Assembly (NCBI GenBank): GCA_964035545.1
Contig: OZ037767.1
Coordinates: 8,546,207-8,610,206 of the forward strand
Reading direction: 5' to 3'
Length of the DNA stretch: 64,000 bases
Source: Bugula neritina
Lineage: Eukaryota > Bryozoa > Gymnolaemata > Cheilostomatida > Bugulidae
Shown: piece after piece, positions 27,898-42,800 of the stretch
How the letters are laid out: every line of letters starts with the position of its first letter
Position numbering within the stretch: position 1 is the first letter of the stretch
Position numbers and translations under genes: made by a program
Notes under the pieces: generated by a model
Told to the model about the DNA's origin: nothing
Seen by the model: only the letters and a program-made list of their open reading frames with translations
Databases searched by the model: none

Positions 27898-30800
27898 CTG
27901 TAATAAGTAGCTATTGGGTTGGAGAGAGCAATTCAATGTATGCTACAGGGTAGCACAACTCTAACAGAGCAAACAATAGCTCTTTATTGTTTTATTGGTG
28001 TGAGCAGAATATTTCTGCCATCTTGATAAATTCATTGACTTTCTGTGTATTTAGGCCACTTTAAAGCTACGGAGTTTCAATGCATTGAAAAAGGCCACTG
28101 CAAAGCAGTTTAACATTCATTAGCTTTGTCTCCATCACTCACCACTAATTTTAGCAAGGAGAAAAAGAACTTTAAATACTTGTTTAATTATATAATGACA
28201 GATAAATAAATAATTTCTAAGCTGACAATAAGCCGTAGTGAGATTAGGGACAGAATAGACTAAGACTTACCAGCCTTGTCGTCTGGCACATAATCCTTCA
28301 CTGTGAGATAAGCAAACAGGGTGGGCATCATCAGGGCCTGCCCTAACTCATTCCTCAACGCTATGTGTCTGTAGCCTGGCAATCAGCAACACAGTATTAA
28401 CACAGCAGAGAGAAATAGAAATACAGTTGATAAGTACCACGGAAATCTTGTACAATGAATTCTAATAGCATATAATGCATTCAATCTATCTCTGAGAATA
28501 GCTCTACGTGTATTATAACTCTAGAGGTATAGGATTAGGAGAGCAACAACCTGCATGAGCAAGTCATACTGTAATACCTGGTCTAAGACTGGAGACAGGA
28601 AGTAACCTGTGACCAATCATCTTCCCCTTCTCTTCATAAGCAGCCACCCGCAGAATAGCCAGGTTAGGCAACACCACCTGTTGAAATATAAACTACAACT
28701 GTACATTTACACCTCCTTTCCAATAAAACGTAGTTTCAAGTTACCAAATAAGAAAACTCAACTAAGAACTCGAAAAAAATCTCATTTGAGCCACTCAAAG
28801 CCTAAACAATACACTATGCATGAAGAGTTTGTGAGTATTTCGAAATAGCAAATCATTCTCTCCAGTCTACATTTAGTAATCCAGTTGAAACTGTGCATGT
28901 AAATTCTGTGGGACTTGAAAGTTGATTATCAACTGAGGAGTTAAAATAAAGCACTTGCCTACTAACAGGGGTGACAGGGTCACAGCTTAATATCAAATTT
29001 ATATATAACAATGAGTATTAGATTGACAAGCATGTAGCCTAATGTGACTACCTTCTTGAATACAAACTCATCCTCTTCATATCTTGGGTTGATGCCATTA
29101 GCAGGGACTAGCTTAGTCTTGTAACGTTTCCGTAGAGTGTCTGCAGGTAGACCATACATCTCAACCTCCACGTATGTTCCAACCTGCTTATCTGACAGGA
29201 AATAGCCTGACAATATCTACAAAATGTTTATAATACATCACATGGGGTTCAGTTTATTGATAGGAATATGATGCAATAATCTAACAACTATTCACTAACA
29301 TTTTATAATATATATATTATTAAAGTATATTTTCAGATAATTTGTGCAAAAAATATTTTTCAAAAACGAAATTACACACTAATTGTGTTTCAGCAGTCAT
29401 CATTGTATAAACAATTACCACTAAATAGGTAGCTTAGAGTAGTGATATGAGATGTTCCAAGGAAATACAAGTCAAACAATTGAGAAGTTGTGTTCTCTTA
29501 AATAAATACATGCAGAAAAGCTGTCAAAATGTTGCACAGTTTCCAAGAAAAGTTAGTTAAAGAATTTGCCACAAATTTTTTTCACATAAGTTAAAAGAGT
29601 GTAGCAGATGTAACACATAAGAACACTATACACATCTATATGTAGTAGCATTACCGCAGTGTATACCACATTGTACCATAGTGCACCACATTGTAACAAA
29701 AGGGCTAACACATTGTACTGAAGAGTACCACATCATACCAGAGTGGAACCACATTGTACTGTACATACTCTAACTGAAACTGTCCCAGCTACTATCCCAT
29801 CCACTGTACTTTCTGCAAACGGATCAAACTTCTTCTTCTCTTGTCTCATAAAGTCTGGCTTGAGGACGTACCCAGTACTGAGGTTCATCTCAAATATTCC
29901 CTGATTCAACTGCATAGGCAGGTCTAGCGTCTGGAAATTGAGGGCCACCAATTGACAGCCCGCATTCCAAAACACCTGCAAAACACCCAAAGCTAATGAG
30001 AGATTCTATCATTTCCATTATTTCGCATTATGCAATGGACACTCATACGAATGAATTTGTGGTTGGCGTTTGTATTAACTTATGGTTGTGGTTTCCTCCG
30101 ATACTACTGTTTCCAAACATCAATGAAATATCCATTTGCATATTATGTGAAACTGAGAAACCAGTAGCGTAGCATAGGCATTAGTAAAACCAATAACTTA
30201 AGCAGTCCGTGGAAAATAACTACCAAAACAAAGAAAAAGGGAGACAATTGGTCTAAAGAATACACACACATAGTCCTCGCACACAGTGCACACGTACAAC
30301 ACAGACCATAGCACACTCACACACAGCACACACAGTGTATACGTACAGCACACACATAACTTACCTGTGGCATGTAGTTACTAGAATCAACTCGAGTCCC
30401 TTTAGGATAAATACGACTCAGCTGTCTTTTGTTGTAGTTAACAAATTCTACCGGGTCTTTCTTCATCCGGGTTACTGCGAATGTCTCCACAAAAGACGAC
30501 ATCTCGTACGATCTATTCTTCCCTACACAGTCACATATTTACTATAAATAGCAACACGGCTATATAGCGTTCACATAAACGCACTTAGCCATATATATTA
30601 ATGTACACATAACCACAAGTTAACTCCTAACCACCTAGTATGAGTAGACAACTTCTATTTACGAAACCTTGTAAATATTTTAAATGATCTTTTATCTTAA
30701 ATAATCCTACAGAGTTCTGACTTTTTTCCCCTTTTTTCTTACCTACTTTTTAAAGTCAGTATTTACACTGAATTTCACAGCATGTTTTTATGTCTGTGAT

Positions 30801-33800
30801 ACATAATCTTAATCAATCAATCAATCAATCAATCGATCAATGCTTGAGCTGTTGTAACAAGAACTTGTAACTAAGCATATATTAAAACTTATGGGGTTGT
30901 GTAGTTGATTGCATACAAAATATATAAAATTAAACGCAGTATAATAAGACATACATTGTATATTATAATATATACAAGATGAAGCTGGTAGAGAAAGCGT
31001 AACATCGCGACACTACTTACGTTTAGAATGCTCAAATGAATGAAAAGAGACTGGAGTGCAATAGTTGACTAGTGAAGACATTTCCTCTGAAGATATGACT
31101 TCCTTGTGAGCTGTACCCTGACAACAGCAACATTATATACTTTCACTAGTTATTACATCAATACAACACTGTGACATAGCAATACTAACACTATGACTAG
31201 ACTGTGCTATACAGCTATATTTTTATCCTGTGCATGTAGTTATTGGTGTTATATAAAATAAATTCACGAAGGAATTTACAAAATATTTTAGTCTTGACCT
31301 TGACCTACCTCGTCTTGCTTCTTCAACTCTTTCTCAAGTTCGGTGAGGTCATCATCCGCATCAGAGTCCGACTCTTCGTCTACCAGCTGTGATATAGACA
31401 TCAGTGGAGAACAATGACAGTATAGAGCAAATATAGCTAAGACATCAATGGTATATTGATATAGAACAGTTAGATTGATACACCTATATAAAACATTGAC
31501 ATGCATTCCAATGAATGACAGAGCAAGAATATTAAATAGAAAATAATGAAATGGTACAAATGAAACCGATGATAACAAACCTTATAGTCGGTGGATTTGC
31601 CTTCTTGCTCAGTGTGAGAGCTGTATCCATTTCCACCATTAGTTTGGTCATTTCCTTCCACATGATGATAGTCTGGCGGTATCTCATCTGAAACATGACA
31701 TTAACATATATAATACATAACATTACATGTGTATACTACAATACATTTACATATATTATATTACATATAATATATTACATACACGTATAATATAATACAT
31801 ATAAGTTTAATATAATACATACACATATAATATAATACATACACATATATTATAATACATACACATATAATTTAATACATATAAATATATTATAATGATA
31901 TATATAAATATAAAATTATGCACAGGTTTTGTTAAGCTAATAAACTCATAAAGCACATGTTTTGATTGTCAACAAAAGTGGTCAGCCTACCTGAATCATC
32001 AGCAGGTGAGTCTGGCACTTCGGCGTTGAAGTTGCTTCCCCCGTCACTCTCACTGAAGGACAATGACTTGCTAGTGTTCTGATCGGACGCGTTGTCTTTA
32101 GTTTTGGAAACGTCTTCTACAGAGTAACGGAATGTCATGTGATAAAAAATGTAATGTATTTACTACATTGTATAGACGACCATCTTCTAATGAGTCAACA
32201 TCACATTGTATAGAATGAGTAAACATCATATAGTGTAAGTCAGCAAATGCACACCTTTAGGTTTGAAGGAAACTTTGTGAAGTTCGTCGGTACTGTTGCT
32301 GTCCACGGAACCCAAACTCAGCTTCTTGTTGTCTTTTCGGTCTGCAACGTATCAAAATAACTTGCAAGCCGACATCTTACTCTATTTAGAGGGATAGGAG
32401 AGAGAACCAACAAAACATTAGACATATACTTGAAAGTATTCTAGTAGTACTGGTAATACTTCACCCACTGCTGGCTATGCCGCTACCTATTCAAGAGTTG
32501 TCTGCTATTCCCACAACATATTGGGTATATAGCAAAAAGTTCATTTAGATGAGGAATTCCAACAGAAGAAGTATATTTGTAAAATTTGCACATAGGCAGT
32601 ATAGAAATAACTAAAAGCATGCAGGCAACAATATAGGAACCCAACCAACTGGTTTGATGATACTTAGCTAACTTGGTTCATCTAATTTACATTGGCTGTA
32701 TAATATGAACAGTGACTTTTGCATTGTACTTCTAATGTATATTAAGTCATTTTAAAAAAAATTCCGACAAAAACATGTTTGCCTTTAGGTGGCCACCTGT
32801 GCTCATTCAGTGTACACCTGGTTTGGTACCCCTCTAATACAACCAAACCTCAGGAAAACTTCAAACACACCGGTTTGGTGCACATCTTCTACACTTCACA
32901 GAGGTTGCTAAAGACTACAGCAGTGTATCTAACTTTGTGTGTCAACAGAGGTTACCATATCAACAACAGTGACATAGCTTACAAGGTAGAGTAACCTCTA
33001 CATGTCTAAATTAGAGTTGAGTCATTTTACTTAATTTAGTAGACACTCAAAATCTTCAGTTTTTAGCTATTTTTCACAATTTAGCTGCTAATGTATATGG
33101 GAAATTAATCAAGATTAAAAAGAACTTTGATTAATTGGTTATATTTATTGATATTTTATTAGTTTTTAGCAAAAACTAATATACATTAGCAGTTAAATTG
33201 TGAAAAATAGCTAAAACTGGAGATTTCGAGTGTGTACTAAATTAAGTAAAATGACCCGGTTATAATAAGTTTCAGTCAAAAGAAGACTCAGAGTGTTTGC
33301 CGTATTAACCGAGACAAGGCACACTGCCATCTCTGTTGGAGTCATCAACCAGAGATTACACACAGAGAGCAGGATTATGTGATGCTGAGAGTTCACACTA
33401 TATGAGTACATCTACCAACAGCTCTAGTCTAGTAAGGGAACACGCAATAACTACGGTACGCTGTTGGGAATTGTCTACTCACTGCATCAGTTTAACTAAA
33501 CATGAAGATCTATCCCTAAAGGCAATAGTATAACTTTTCACAACAAGTATTTAATATTCTACTTCCCTTGCAGATGTAACAATAAATTGGTTAAACTCAG
33601 AGAGAATTTTTCACACTAATCAAGATGCAAAAAAGAAGACAACTCACCGGACTGCTTGGCAACCCGAGACTTGCTATTCTTAATCAGAATCTTCCTTTTC
33701 AAACACTCAGGTGAAGGTATGGGTTGGCCAGGTTCCAGCTACAATCAGTGCGAGGTGGTAAAGGGGGGACTAGGATAAACACCAACCTAAACCTCTAGTA

Positions 33801-36800
33801 ACTTGCATGCTAGACTTGGCTAGCTCTCAAAAGAGAATGTAACGGAAGAAAGCTTTTCACTCACTGGAAAGTTGGGCAGTGGCTCATCAAGTAGCAAGTC
33901 TCCAAATATCTCCCTGCAGTATCTGGCCATCTTCTCCTGCTGTATCCCTCTACAACACACCTTGTGATCAGAGGCAGCCATATATGAAGCATGCTGACTC
34001 AGTTGACCTACTTACACGCTAGCCAATACCTAGCAAACCTACCAACTATGGAGGAGGATGGAGTGTAACAAACCTATTCACGTGGTTCTCAAATGACAGA
34101 ATGACTGGGTAGTCTGAAGTCTTAAATGCGCTTTCAGCGATAGCTTCTATGACATCCTTGAAAGGTATTTCAGTGCACACGGTGTAGCCGTGAGTGATCA
34201 TTGGCTCGTTGTTGTTGGATTTGTCCCCCGGCCAGCAGTCCAGTTCTATACAGCGACACCCAGAGAGGAGCACCTGTCGGTACATCTCTACTGAAGACTG
34301 ACTTCTCATCTGGTGACCTGACAAGAGGAGCAAGTGCCTTACATATGCATTTAGAAACCAAGCATAGCATAGTATAGCAAAGTGTAGCATATAATATAGT
34401 ATAGTATATAGCATAGTATAATATATAATGTGGCATAGCATATTGTATAGTACAGTATAGTATAGCATAGTGTAGCGTATAATATAGTATAGTGTATAGT
34501 ATATAGTGTATAGTATATAATGTATAGTATAGTATATAATGTATAGTATAGTAAGATATAGTGACAAAACTAAAGAAAATAATATAAGCAGTAAACATCA
34601 AAATATAAGAGATCCCCATACGGGTTGTAAAAACCGCAAGTGTTGTTTTGAATTTGTCTCCTCTCAGCCTGCATTATGCAGAGGTTCTCAAAAAGTAAAG
34701 ACAATTCCTAAAATGTATATAGACGCCCATAACTACAGAATAAACTGCTATTGAAATAAAGGGCATATAATCATCCTGCCTTGTATGCACCTGTATACAT
34801 GTGTAGTTCTTGGAAAGCAACCAACTGATATGAGAAAGTATTACTGTATCAATAATTCAATAGCATTGGCAGACAATTAGCAGTGGTTGGAGCACTTGGA
34901 GAACTATGATGGTAGTTGGCAGATGTGGGTAAAGATGTTTACAAGCAGTGTGCAGTGTATATAGTATATACATTCATATAGATTAGACTAGTAGTTTTAC
35001 ATTCAATGCATGTATCACATAAAACATCCCAAAGTGCTGCTAACACCCCCCCCCCCTTCACTATAGTTTGACAGTCGTATCAGTGCTGAACCAGTAAGTA
35101 GAAAGTAGAGCATATTTTAGAATTTTTGGCAAGTTTGTCAATTTCCAGATTTGAAAAAATTATGACAAAAATCGAAGATCTGTGCAAAATAAAATTATTT
35201 TACCAAGCGATAAAGCATCAGCAATAGTTATAGCCATGGGTTTAATCTAAGCACTGTAATGCTGGAATGAATTATTATAGTTGTATTCTACACATAGAAT
35301 ACTGAGACTAAGGTTAAGGGTAGTGTACTGAAGAGAAATCGTACAATCAATAAAAGGCAACAAAATTAACATCTTTTGTATTATGAATGCAAATATTACA
35401 TCATGCAACTCCATGAGCGCAAACACTGCGTTATATCAACATATTAATACCATATAGAACTAAAGCACAACTTGCAGTCTGAAAATGTGGGGGAAGATTA
35501 GAATTCATAGAAAGGAGTTATTTAAGGCTGCTTTATTAGTAATATTACTAGGGCTGGACAGTAATTATTAGTAATAAAATAGAGGTAAGGTTATCATAGG
35601 TCATGTAATTATAGATTAGTAGCTACTATCTAAGTAATATGATGATAACAAACCTGTACCATATACATAATAAACATGTAGTGTATGTATTAGTTAATGT
35701 ACTGTATCTATTAGTTGATGTAGTGTGTGTATTAGTTACAAGTAGTGTATGTATAGCTACATGTAGTGTATGTATAGCTACATGTAGTGTATGAATAGTT
35801 ACATGTAGTGTATGAATAGTTACATATAGTTTATGTATTAGTGTAGTGTACGCATTATTTACATATAATTTATTTATTAGCTACCTGTATTTTGCTCTTA
35901 CCTGTAAGGTATGTGTTGTGAGACGAGTTTATGAAATAGTGCGAGAGAGGATGACTCATATCGTCGCTGAGGTCGTAACGCTCCAGAGAGACGGCCACAT
36001 TATCTTCACTCATCAGGTACATGAGCAGGGCATTGAACGACAGGCGACCTGTAGCATGTAACACAAAGTGTCAAGCAGAGAGAAGAGTGTACACTGCGTG
36101 TAGTAGCATGTATACACCACATGTAGTAACAGTTGCACACTGTGTATTGTGCAGCAACATATAATCTAGACAGAATGAAATAGGTGAAAACATGCTGTAG
36201 CACAAAACTATAATATGCAAAAAATTATCCTGTTAATGTAATAGTTCCAAGTTTAGATATTGTCTCGTCTCTCATGGGATGCATAACACAGTAGAAAACT
36301 GAAGGGCGCTAATTAATAATTATTTTTCTGCTTTAACGAACTCTCTACTAAAACTACAATGCTTCAAAAACACATAACAAAATGATGGTCAGTTTCTTCA
36401 ACAATGCACAGTTTACACTTTATAGACAAACAGTACACAAGCAGACCACAGACATCACTCTACCAACCTTTCTTCCTGTTCTCCTCACTAATCTCAAACC
36501 TCTGTATGATAGACTCGGCATCTTCAGTCGTGGCAAACGGATAGAGTATCTCATTGAGTCGAGGGTCCCTCTGGTATTCGTTGATGAATTCAGTTATCTG
36601 TGATTTCGTGAGGTACTTGTCCTTTTCCCCTTTACTGTTGGTTGATTCACATCCCCTATACACCATAACATTATGCAATCTTCTATATAACAGATCTTCA
36701 AACAAATTAGTGGATAACCTCCCACCTAACTTCTGTTTGTGCTCTGACTCATGCACATACTTTCCTAATAAAAGCATAGTGAAGGAAAGTCAAATGATGA

Positions 36801-39800
36801 TGAGACAATGTAACATCCCACTCATATTGGCTCATCAATGAGAGGAACTTATGGAGTAAGGTTATTAGTATATATAATATGATGTGTAAAATATATTTTA
36901 TATGCTATATTGTAGACAAAACTATAATATTTGACACTTGTGATTCCAATCACAGTTAGTACTTTCCAAGAAATAGATTTTTGAAAACCCAAAGTATGAC
37001 TGGATGAACGTTTAGTTATGATCTGGTCTATGCAGTCTCAAAGATATGTGATGGTATGACATACTGAGGCAGGTGAGAGTGAATCAGGGGACAATGACAT
37101 GTATGACACACAACTCAGGTGCTACCAGCATTAGGCTGTATAAGTGGTGGAATAAATTACACTATCTAGGGAATAATATTGGCACATTAATAGAGAAAGT
37201 GTGATAATTAATTTAACATTAGCTTCACTGCTCCAAAAGAAATATAAATGGTGTACTTATTTATTATTTTACAAGTCAAAGGCATATACTAATCAAATAA
37301 TGAGAGAGACAAGTTTCGGAAAAAAAAACTACAGCTCAAAATTCATGCTAGCACAATCGCTTGTTTGGTGGCAATATAAAAAGGGCACAGATAGATGATA
37401 TAGGGGAGCATTGCGGCAATATATTACATGAATCCCCTGTGACAAATATTCCATCTAACAATGTTGATAATTTTCCAATCACAAATGCATATTTACTTGT
37501 TCCAAACCTACTCTTTCACTTATTGCTGATGAGTTTGCAGTCAACAGTCATGTATAAACTACTGTATTCTTATTCACCCAACAATTAAATGTTTTAATTC
37601 AACGTCTGAAGTGTTTGCTTACCCCTGCCATGGCAAGAACTACATTATTAAACAAATGTTGTACTTCGAGTCTAAATTTTGTTTTATTTTGTTTCATTTT
37701 AAACAAAACTGCTTCAGTACAGGTTGTCCTACAACTAAATCACTTGCTTAAGTTAACCTTCTAAAATGTTACCAATTGAATTCTAACTTATGCGATTCTT
37801 AAAGATGCACAAATTATATAGAGCTACAGCATATTACAAATATAACTCACAACTTGTTGAATATTTCATTCAGTTCTGTCCGCTCACACAGGTTTAAATA
37901 GAATGTCAAGAAATGCTGGAATGTAAAATCCTCAAAAGAAATGGTGTCCTTAGATTCACAGGGTAAGTTTACACTTTTCAATGCCATATGAACTCTCTTT
38001 CTGTCTTCCTTGTGAGTAGCAAACAGCTGAGTGATTCTACAGAAGAGGTACTTGTTGACTATACCTGACAGGTACTTGCTAACTACACCTGGCAGGTACT
38101 TGTTGACTATACCTGACAGGTACTTGTTGACTATACCCGACAGGTATTTGCTAACTACACCTGGCAGGTACTTGCTAACTACTCCTGGCAAGTATGCTAT
38201 AAAACCAAAGACACGAGTAGAAAACAAAATATAGCCCAATACAACATTTGCCACCAAAAAACTTGGCTTTTTCTGTACAATATCTCTGCAGCTGTCACAT
38301 CTACTGTCACGTCTACTACTGTCGCATCTACCACTGTCACATCTATTAAACTGTAGAAACCATATTTACATAATAGCAGCTAGCTACCATGTCTATACAG
38401 TTTACCAATACTCTGTCAGCATTGTTATCTCACCCCTTGACTGTCATCTGCTCGTTATTCTCCGATGCGGTCAGCTTGGTCCTTGCATATATCTTCTCTA
38501 AATAGTGCATGGCGCTGCCGTTAGCTACCACTGGGTTACGTGAGTATTTGAGCAATTCATCTGTCCATAACTACAAAGTTTTAACATTGCAGCCAATATA
38601 GTAACCTTGGGTATAGTGATTTTAAAAAACACTAAAATATCTGAATATACAATTAGGGAGCAGCCGTGGTCTAGGGGTTAGAGCATTTGCCTAGTAAGCA
38701 CAAAGTCATGGGTTGAGCCCGGACGAAGACCATTGGTGATGTTAGGAAGAGCATCTAGTCATAATTGCTCCAGTGCCTCATCTGAACAAGTCTTCCCTAT
38801 TTAACAAAAAACCTTTTCCACCAGGGGTTTCTCACGGGGATAGTGACTATAAACTTGTGTGAGTATCTGAATACACAATTAACAAATATTAAAGTCATCA
38901 AGTCAAGTGAACAGATTGAAGATAAAAGTTTGGGTGAATAACAACCATTTTATCTGCCATTGCAGAGTTATCGGACAAAACAAGGAGCTTTTCCAGTAGC
39001 AACGCCATCCATTGACCCTTATTCTATAAATGTTATTCTGGGAGAGCAGGGGAAAAACGTTTGAAAGTATCCCTGCTACAACAAGACAGCAAACTCCCTC
39101 AGCCTATGGGTTACTGTCCATACGAGATTTGTTGCTAAGCAACAGCTGAGTTGTTCTTACCCTGGCCTTGGTAGCAGAGTCGAAGATGAATGTGGTCCAG
39201 GTTAGGTTGACAAAGTCAGTGCCTGTACAAATAGTTAGGGTTTTATCTTCCAGACTATCTCCAGCGCTCCCATAGTCTTTCATCTTGCTCTCAGGCTAAA
39301 AGGGGTCATGTAAAGCCACATGATACGAAATCATCTATAAGCAGCTCAGAGTTGAAGGTGACTTAGTACAGTGGTTTGGGATATTGAGTTTAGAGTTGGG
39401 GGTTCAAAGTTCAAACCCCAAACCCCTAACTCTAAACTCGAGAACCCCAAACTACTGTACTCATTCACCCCCAACTCCAACTGCTTATAGATTCACATGA
39501 TACATTGCTATGAATTTTTGTAAAATATGTAGGTCGTAGGAGTAACTTAGTCAAAGTATTTCATCACATAAATAATAGATTTGTTGCAAGTGCTCACAAT
39601 CTTGTATATTCTATATAAATAAGTTACTCAACTAATGGAACTAAAATTGAAGAATTTTTAAACAGAATAGAAAATAGTTGTGAAAATGTAACTTGGTTTG
39701 AGGATTTACTTACTACAGAGATTCACATACAAAGAGAAATAAAACAGAATGATAGCTTAAGTAAGCTGGTATTTGGCAGGAAAATCAGGAAAAGGGAAAT

Positions 39801-42800
39801 GCCACAACGATTATTGTTTACAAAATCTAAAAATAGTGAATGTTAACAAGCTTAGCTCTTATAAATATTGAATTGTTTTGAAATAAAATGTAAATTAGAT
39901 GTTATGAAGCAGGAAAAGCAGAAACTTGTTGGTTATAAGGCTGAGCATGTTAGCAGAGCCAACTACCTGATCCAGGTGGTTACAGGAGGGCTGACTACCT
40001 GGTTCAGGTACCAGGTTAATACCATTTAGCTGATTTTCAAGAATTCAACTTTATCAATTTATGTTTAGACCCCAAGAATTATAGAAACAGCATAGCATGA
40101 ATTATAAATATTATATTGCAACAAATTTTATTTTGAGTTAAAAGAGTGAAATATATATAAAACTTGTGTCTATAACCAACACAACAAAATTACATGGATG
40201 TAATGCAATAGAAAAGTTATATAACAAAAAAGTTATATAAAAATGACATTTAAAGGAAAAATATGAGAGCTAGGAAGAGGAAGGGGGAAAGAACCTAACA
40301 TGTTATGTAGGTGGTTACAGTAGAAGGAATACACAACTGAGCAGGAATATCCCTGGAAGGAATGTAGTATCATAGATTAGTCATACATTTAGTGGAATAT
40401 TGTTGACAAGTTGATGCATATAAAATACACTGTGGGCCATAATTCACTGTAACCATTAGTGTTGAGCTGGTAGTAATATTAGTAAACCTAACAATATGAC
40501 ACTATCAGCTGAAATTATGCTCTGGCATTCATCAACTACTGCCATGTTCAAAGGCTAATGTTTAATACAGAGATGTAATCACCATCACGTGCTGGTGCTT
40601 CAAAGCTTGTCAACTTTGAAGTTAGGTCTGTTTTGCTTACAATTTGGTAGACTGAGTTCTTACTGATGGTGTGTAGTTTGGTGGTGAATTGTCAGATATA
40701 TTAGTAATAAGAAAGGCTGAAGGAAGAGCAAGCAGAGAAACTAGCCAGTGTTAGTCAAGCAGCTGGTTCAGTCACATTCTACACATTCTACACAGATACA
40801 AGTTGCTGGTATACATGCAAAGACAGTATGTGGTCGACAAAAAGGTGCAGAATTGGAGAAATCTCAAAAATCCTGTATCCCACTGAAAAAGAGATGAACC
40901 CCAAACCAAAACTCATAGCCATAATCAAAGAACTTAGACTATTGAAATTTCTCCACCACTGCAACTGAATGCAACTGAGCAACCCTTAGCCCAAGGTCTT
41001 GTCAGAGACTCACTTTATAGGGTTTTATAGCTGCAACCGCTGTGTTCATCAAACCTGATGCTATAGTTAGCTGACTTTCTACATATGCTGAACATGGTGG
41101 CACACTGGGTGGGGTCACTTCTTGAAACTGTCACACAACAAACACAGTCTAAGAAATAATTAGCACATCTACAATCACTGTAATTCAAATTACAGAGCAT
41201 TCCAGGGAAATTTTGGAGTTGTCCACAAAAAAACTCCGAAAAAAACAAGTTTAAACATGTAGAATATAGATGTTATAATAAAATATAAGTATAAATTCTG
41301 GAAGACTCGTAATAGACGTGCTGTGAACAACTCCAAAATTTAGTGGTGAAAATTTATCACGTACATGTGCAAATTATACATGCAGACAACATAAAAAACC
41401 ATAATATACATATATATATATGCTTCACAAAGAGGCAAATTTCATAACGGCATGTTCACTAACGTAACATTCCCAATCTGCAAGCAGCCAATAATGTGCA
41501 ACATAACACCTACACCATGGAGTTATCTCTCCTGGAACATAAACTCAGCAGACTGGAAACCAGCCTCTACAGTCTACATACATGACTAAACTGTGATAGT
41601 ATCAAATCATCTAGATATTATAGAAAATTACTTTTTCTAGTTTCTAGATGATTTGAGCAGTTATAGGGAGACTGAGTGTTCCAGAGGTAAGGAAGGCCAG
41701 AGTTCACAGTGTAGAAATACTTACATATGTGCTGACGACATCATGCAATAAGGCAGCACACGCCCACCCTATACACTGAACACTCACACTACACCACAGC
41801 ATACATAGGGTGGCTATTACAGAGTAAAAGCTAAACTGAGGACAATTCAACCCACAACTCTGCCCACATAGTGATGCTCTGCCTGCAGAGAAGGTGTGAT
41901 GAAGGATGCGCCAAGAAGTCACATGATACGCAGAGTCAGCAGATAGTAGTCAGCGAGTGTTGGAATCACAGTGAGGGTGACAGTTATTAGAAAATGCTAT
42001 CCTAATGAGGTGGGTACAGTTATGGAGAAATTGAGAAAAGCCTGTGTTCTAGATTAAAAATATAGCAAAAATTCCAACCCTCGCCCCAAACCAAAAATTA
42101 ATAATAAAATTAAAGAACTTAGGCTATCTCAATTTCTTCATTACTGATCCTAAATGATCCTCACATACATAGTTGAGGGTAGTAACTAGAGGGCACAAGC
42201 ATCTTCTCAGCCTAGTGTATCATTCGAGTGTCTGAATTCATAGCACACTGCTAGGTAAATATCACACACAGTCTAATTATGGTGACTAAACTCTGAAATA
42301 TAATATAGTACTAAGAAGAGGTGAGATAGTAGGAAACTAACATTTGTGTGGGTAAAAATTAACACATGGGGTAATCACTCCACTGCATATCTAAGCCTGT
42401 CATTAAAAGTGCAGTTTTGAAATGTACACCACACTGGAAACTGAAATTTTATGCTTATGCAATCATAAAATTAATCAAGTTTAAATAAATAAAATGTCAT
42501 CTGTAATATAATATACAACATAATAATATTAAATAACATAAAGTAAAGATTTAAGAATATCTATAGGAGTAGAAACATTATAAAATGCAATATTATAATG
42601 CATTAACATATAATACTGTATACCATAATATATTGCATATAATATAATGGTTTTTCACTTACTATTCTGTTAAAATTCAACAAACTGAGTTACAAATATT
42701 CCTTAATTCTTCACATGACACATACCTTAGGGGACTTAGCAAACTTCCCAGTTCTCGTATCTCTTATTTGTGAGATGTCTATGTACTGTGTCTGTAACAT

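Noticed and set aside
34170..34619. Minus-strand Ile/Tyr/Leu-rich frame as a membrane protein
   Set aside because: It is an AT-rich repeat fused by chance to a wrong-frame reading of PLC-beta exon 9.
35047..35056. Run of ten C as a regulatory G-quadruplex
   Set aside because: It is a single homopolymer run without further G or C tracts nearby.
38641..38740. tRNA gene calls at the SINE heads
   Set aside because: Box A is good, but the box B regions are eroded, no acceptor stem closes, and all copies share a non-tRNA body and tail. They are retroposons.
41015..41248. Minus-strand Cys-rich frame in PLC-beta intron 3
   Set aside because: Exons 3 and 4 join directly in frame and match the family across the junction, and the frame has no convincing splice sites or similarity.
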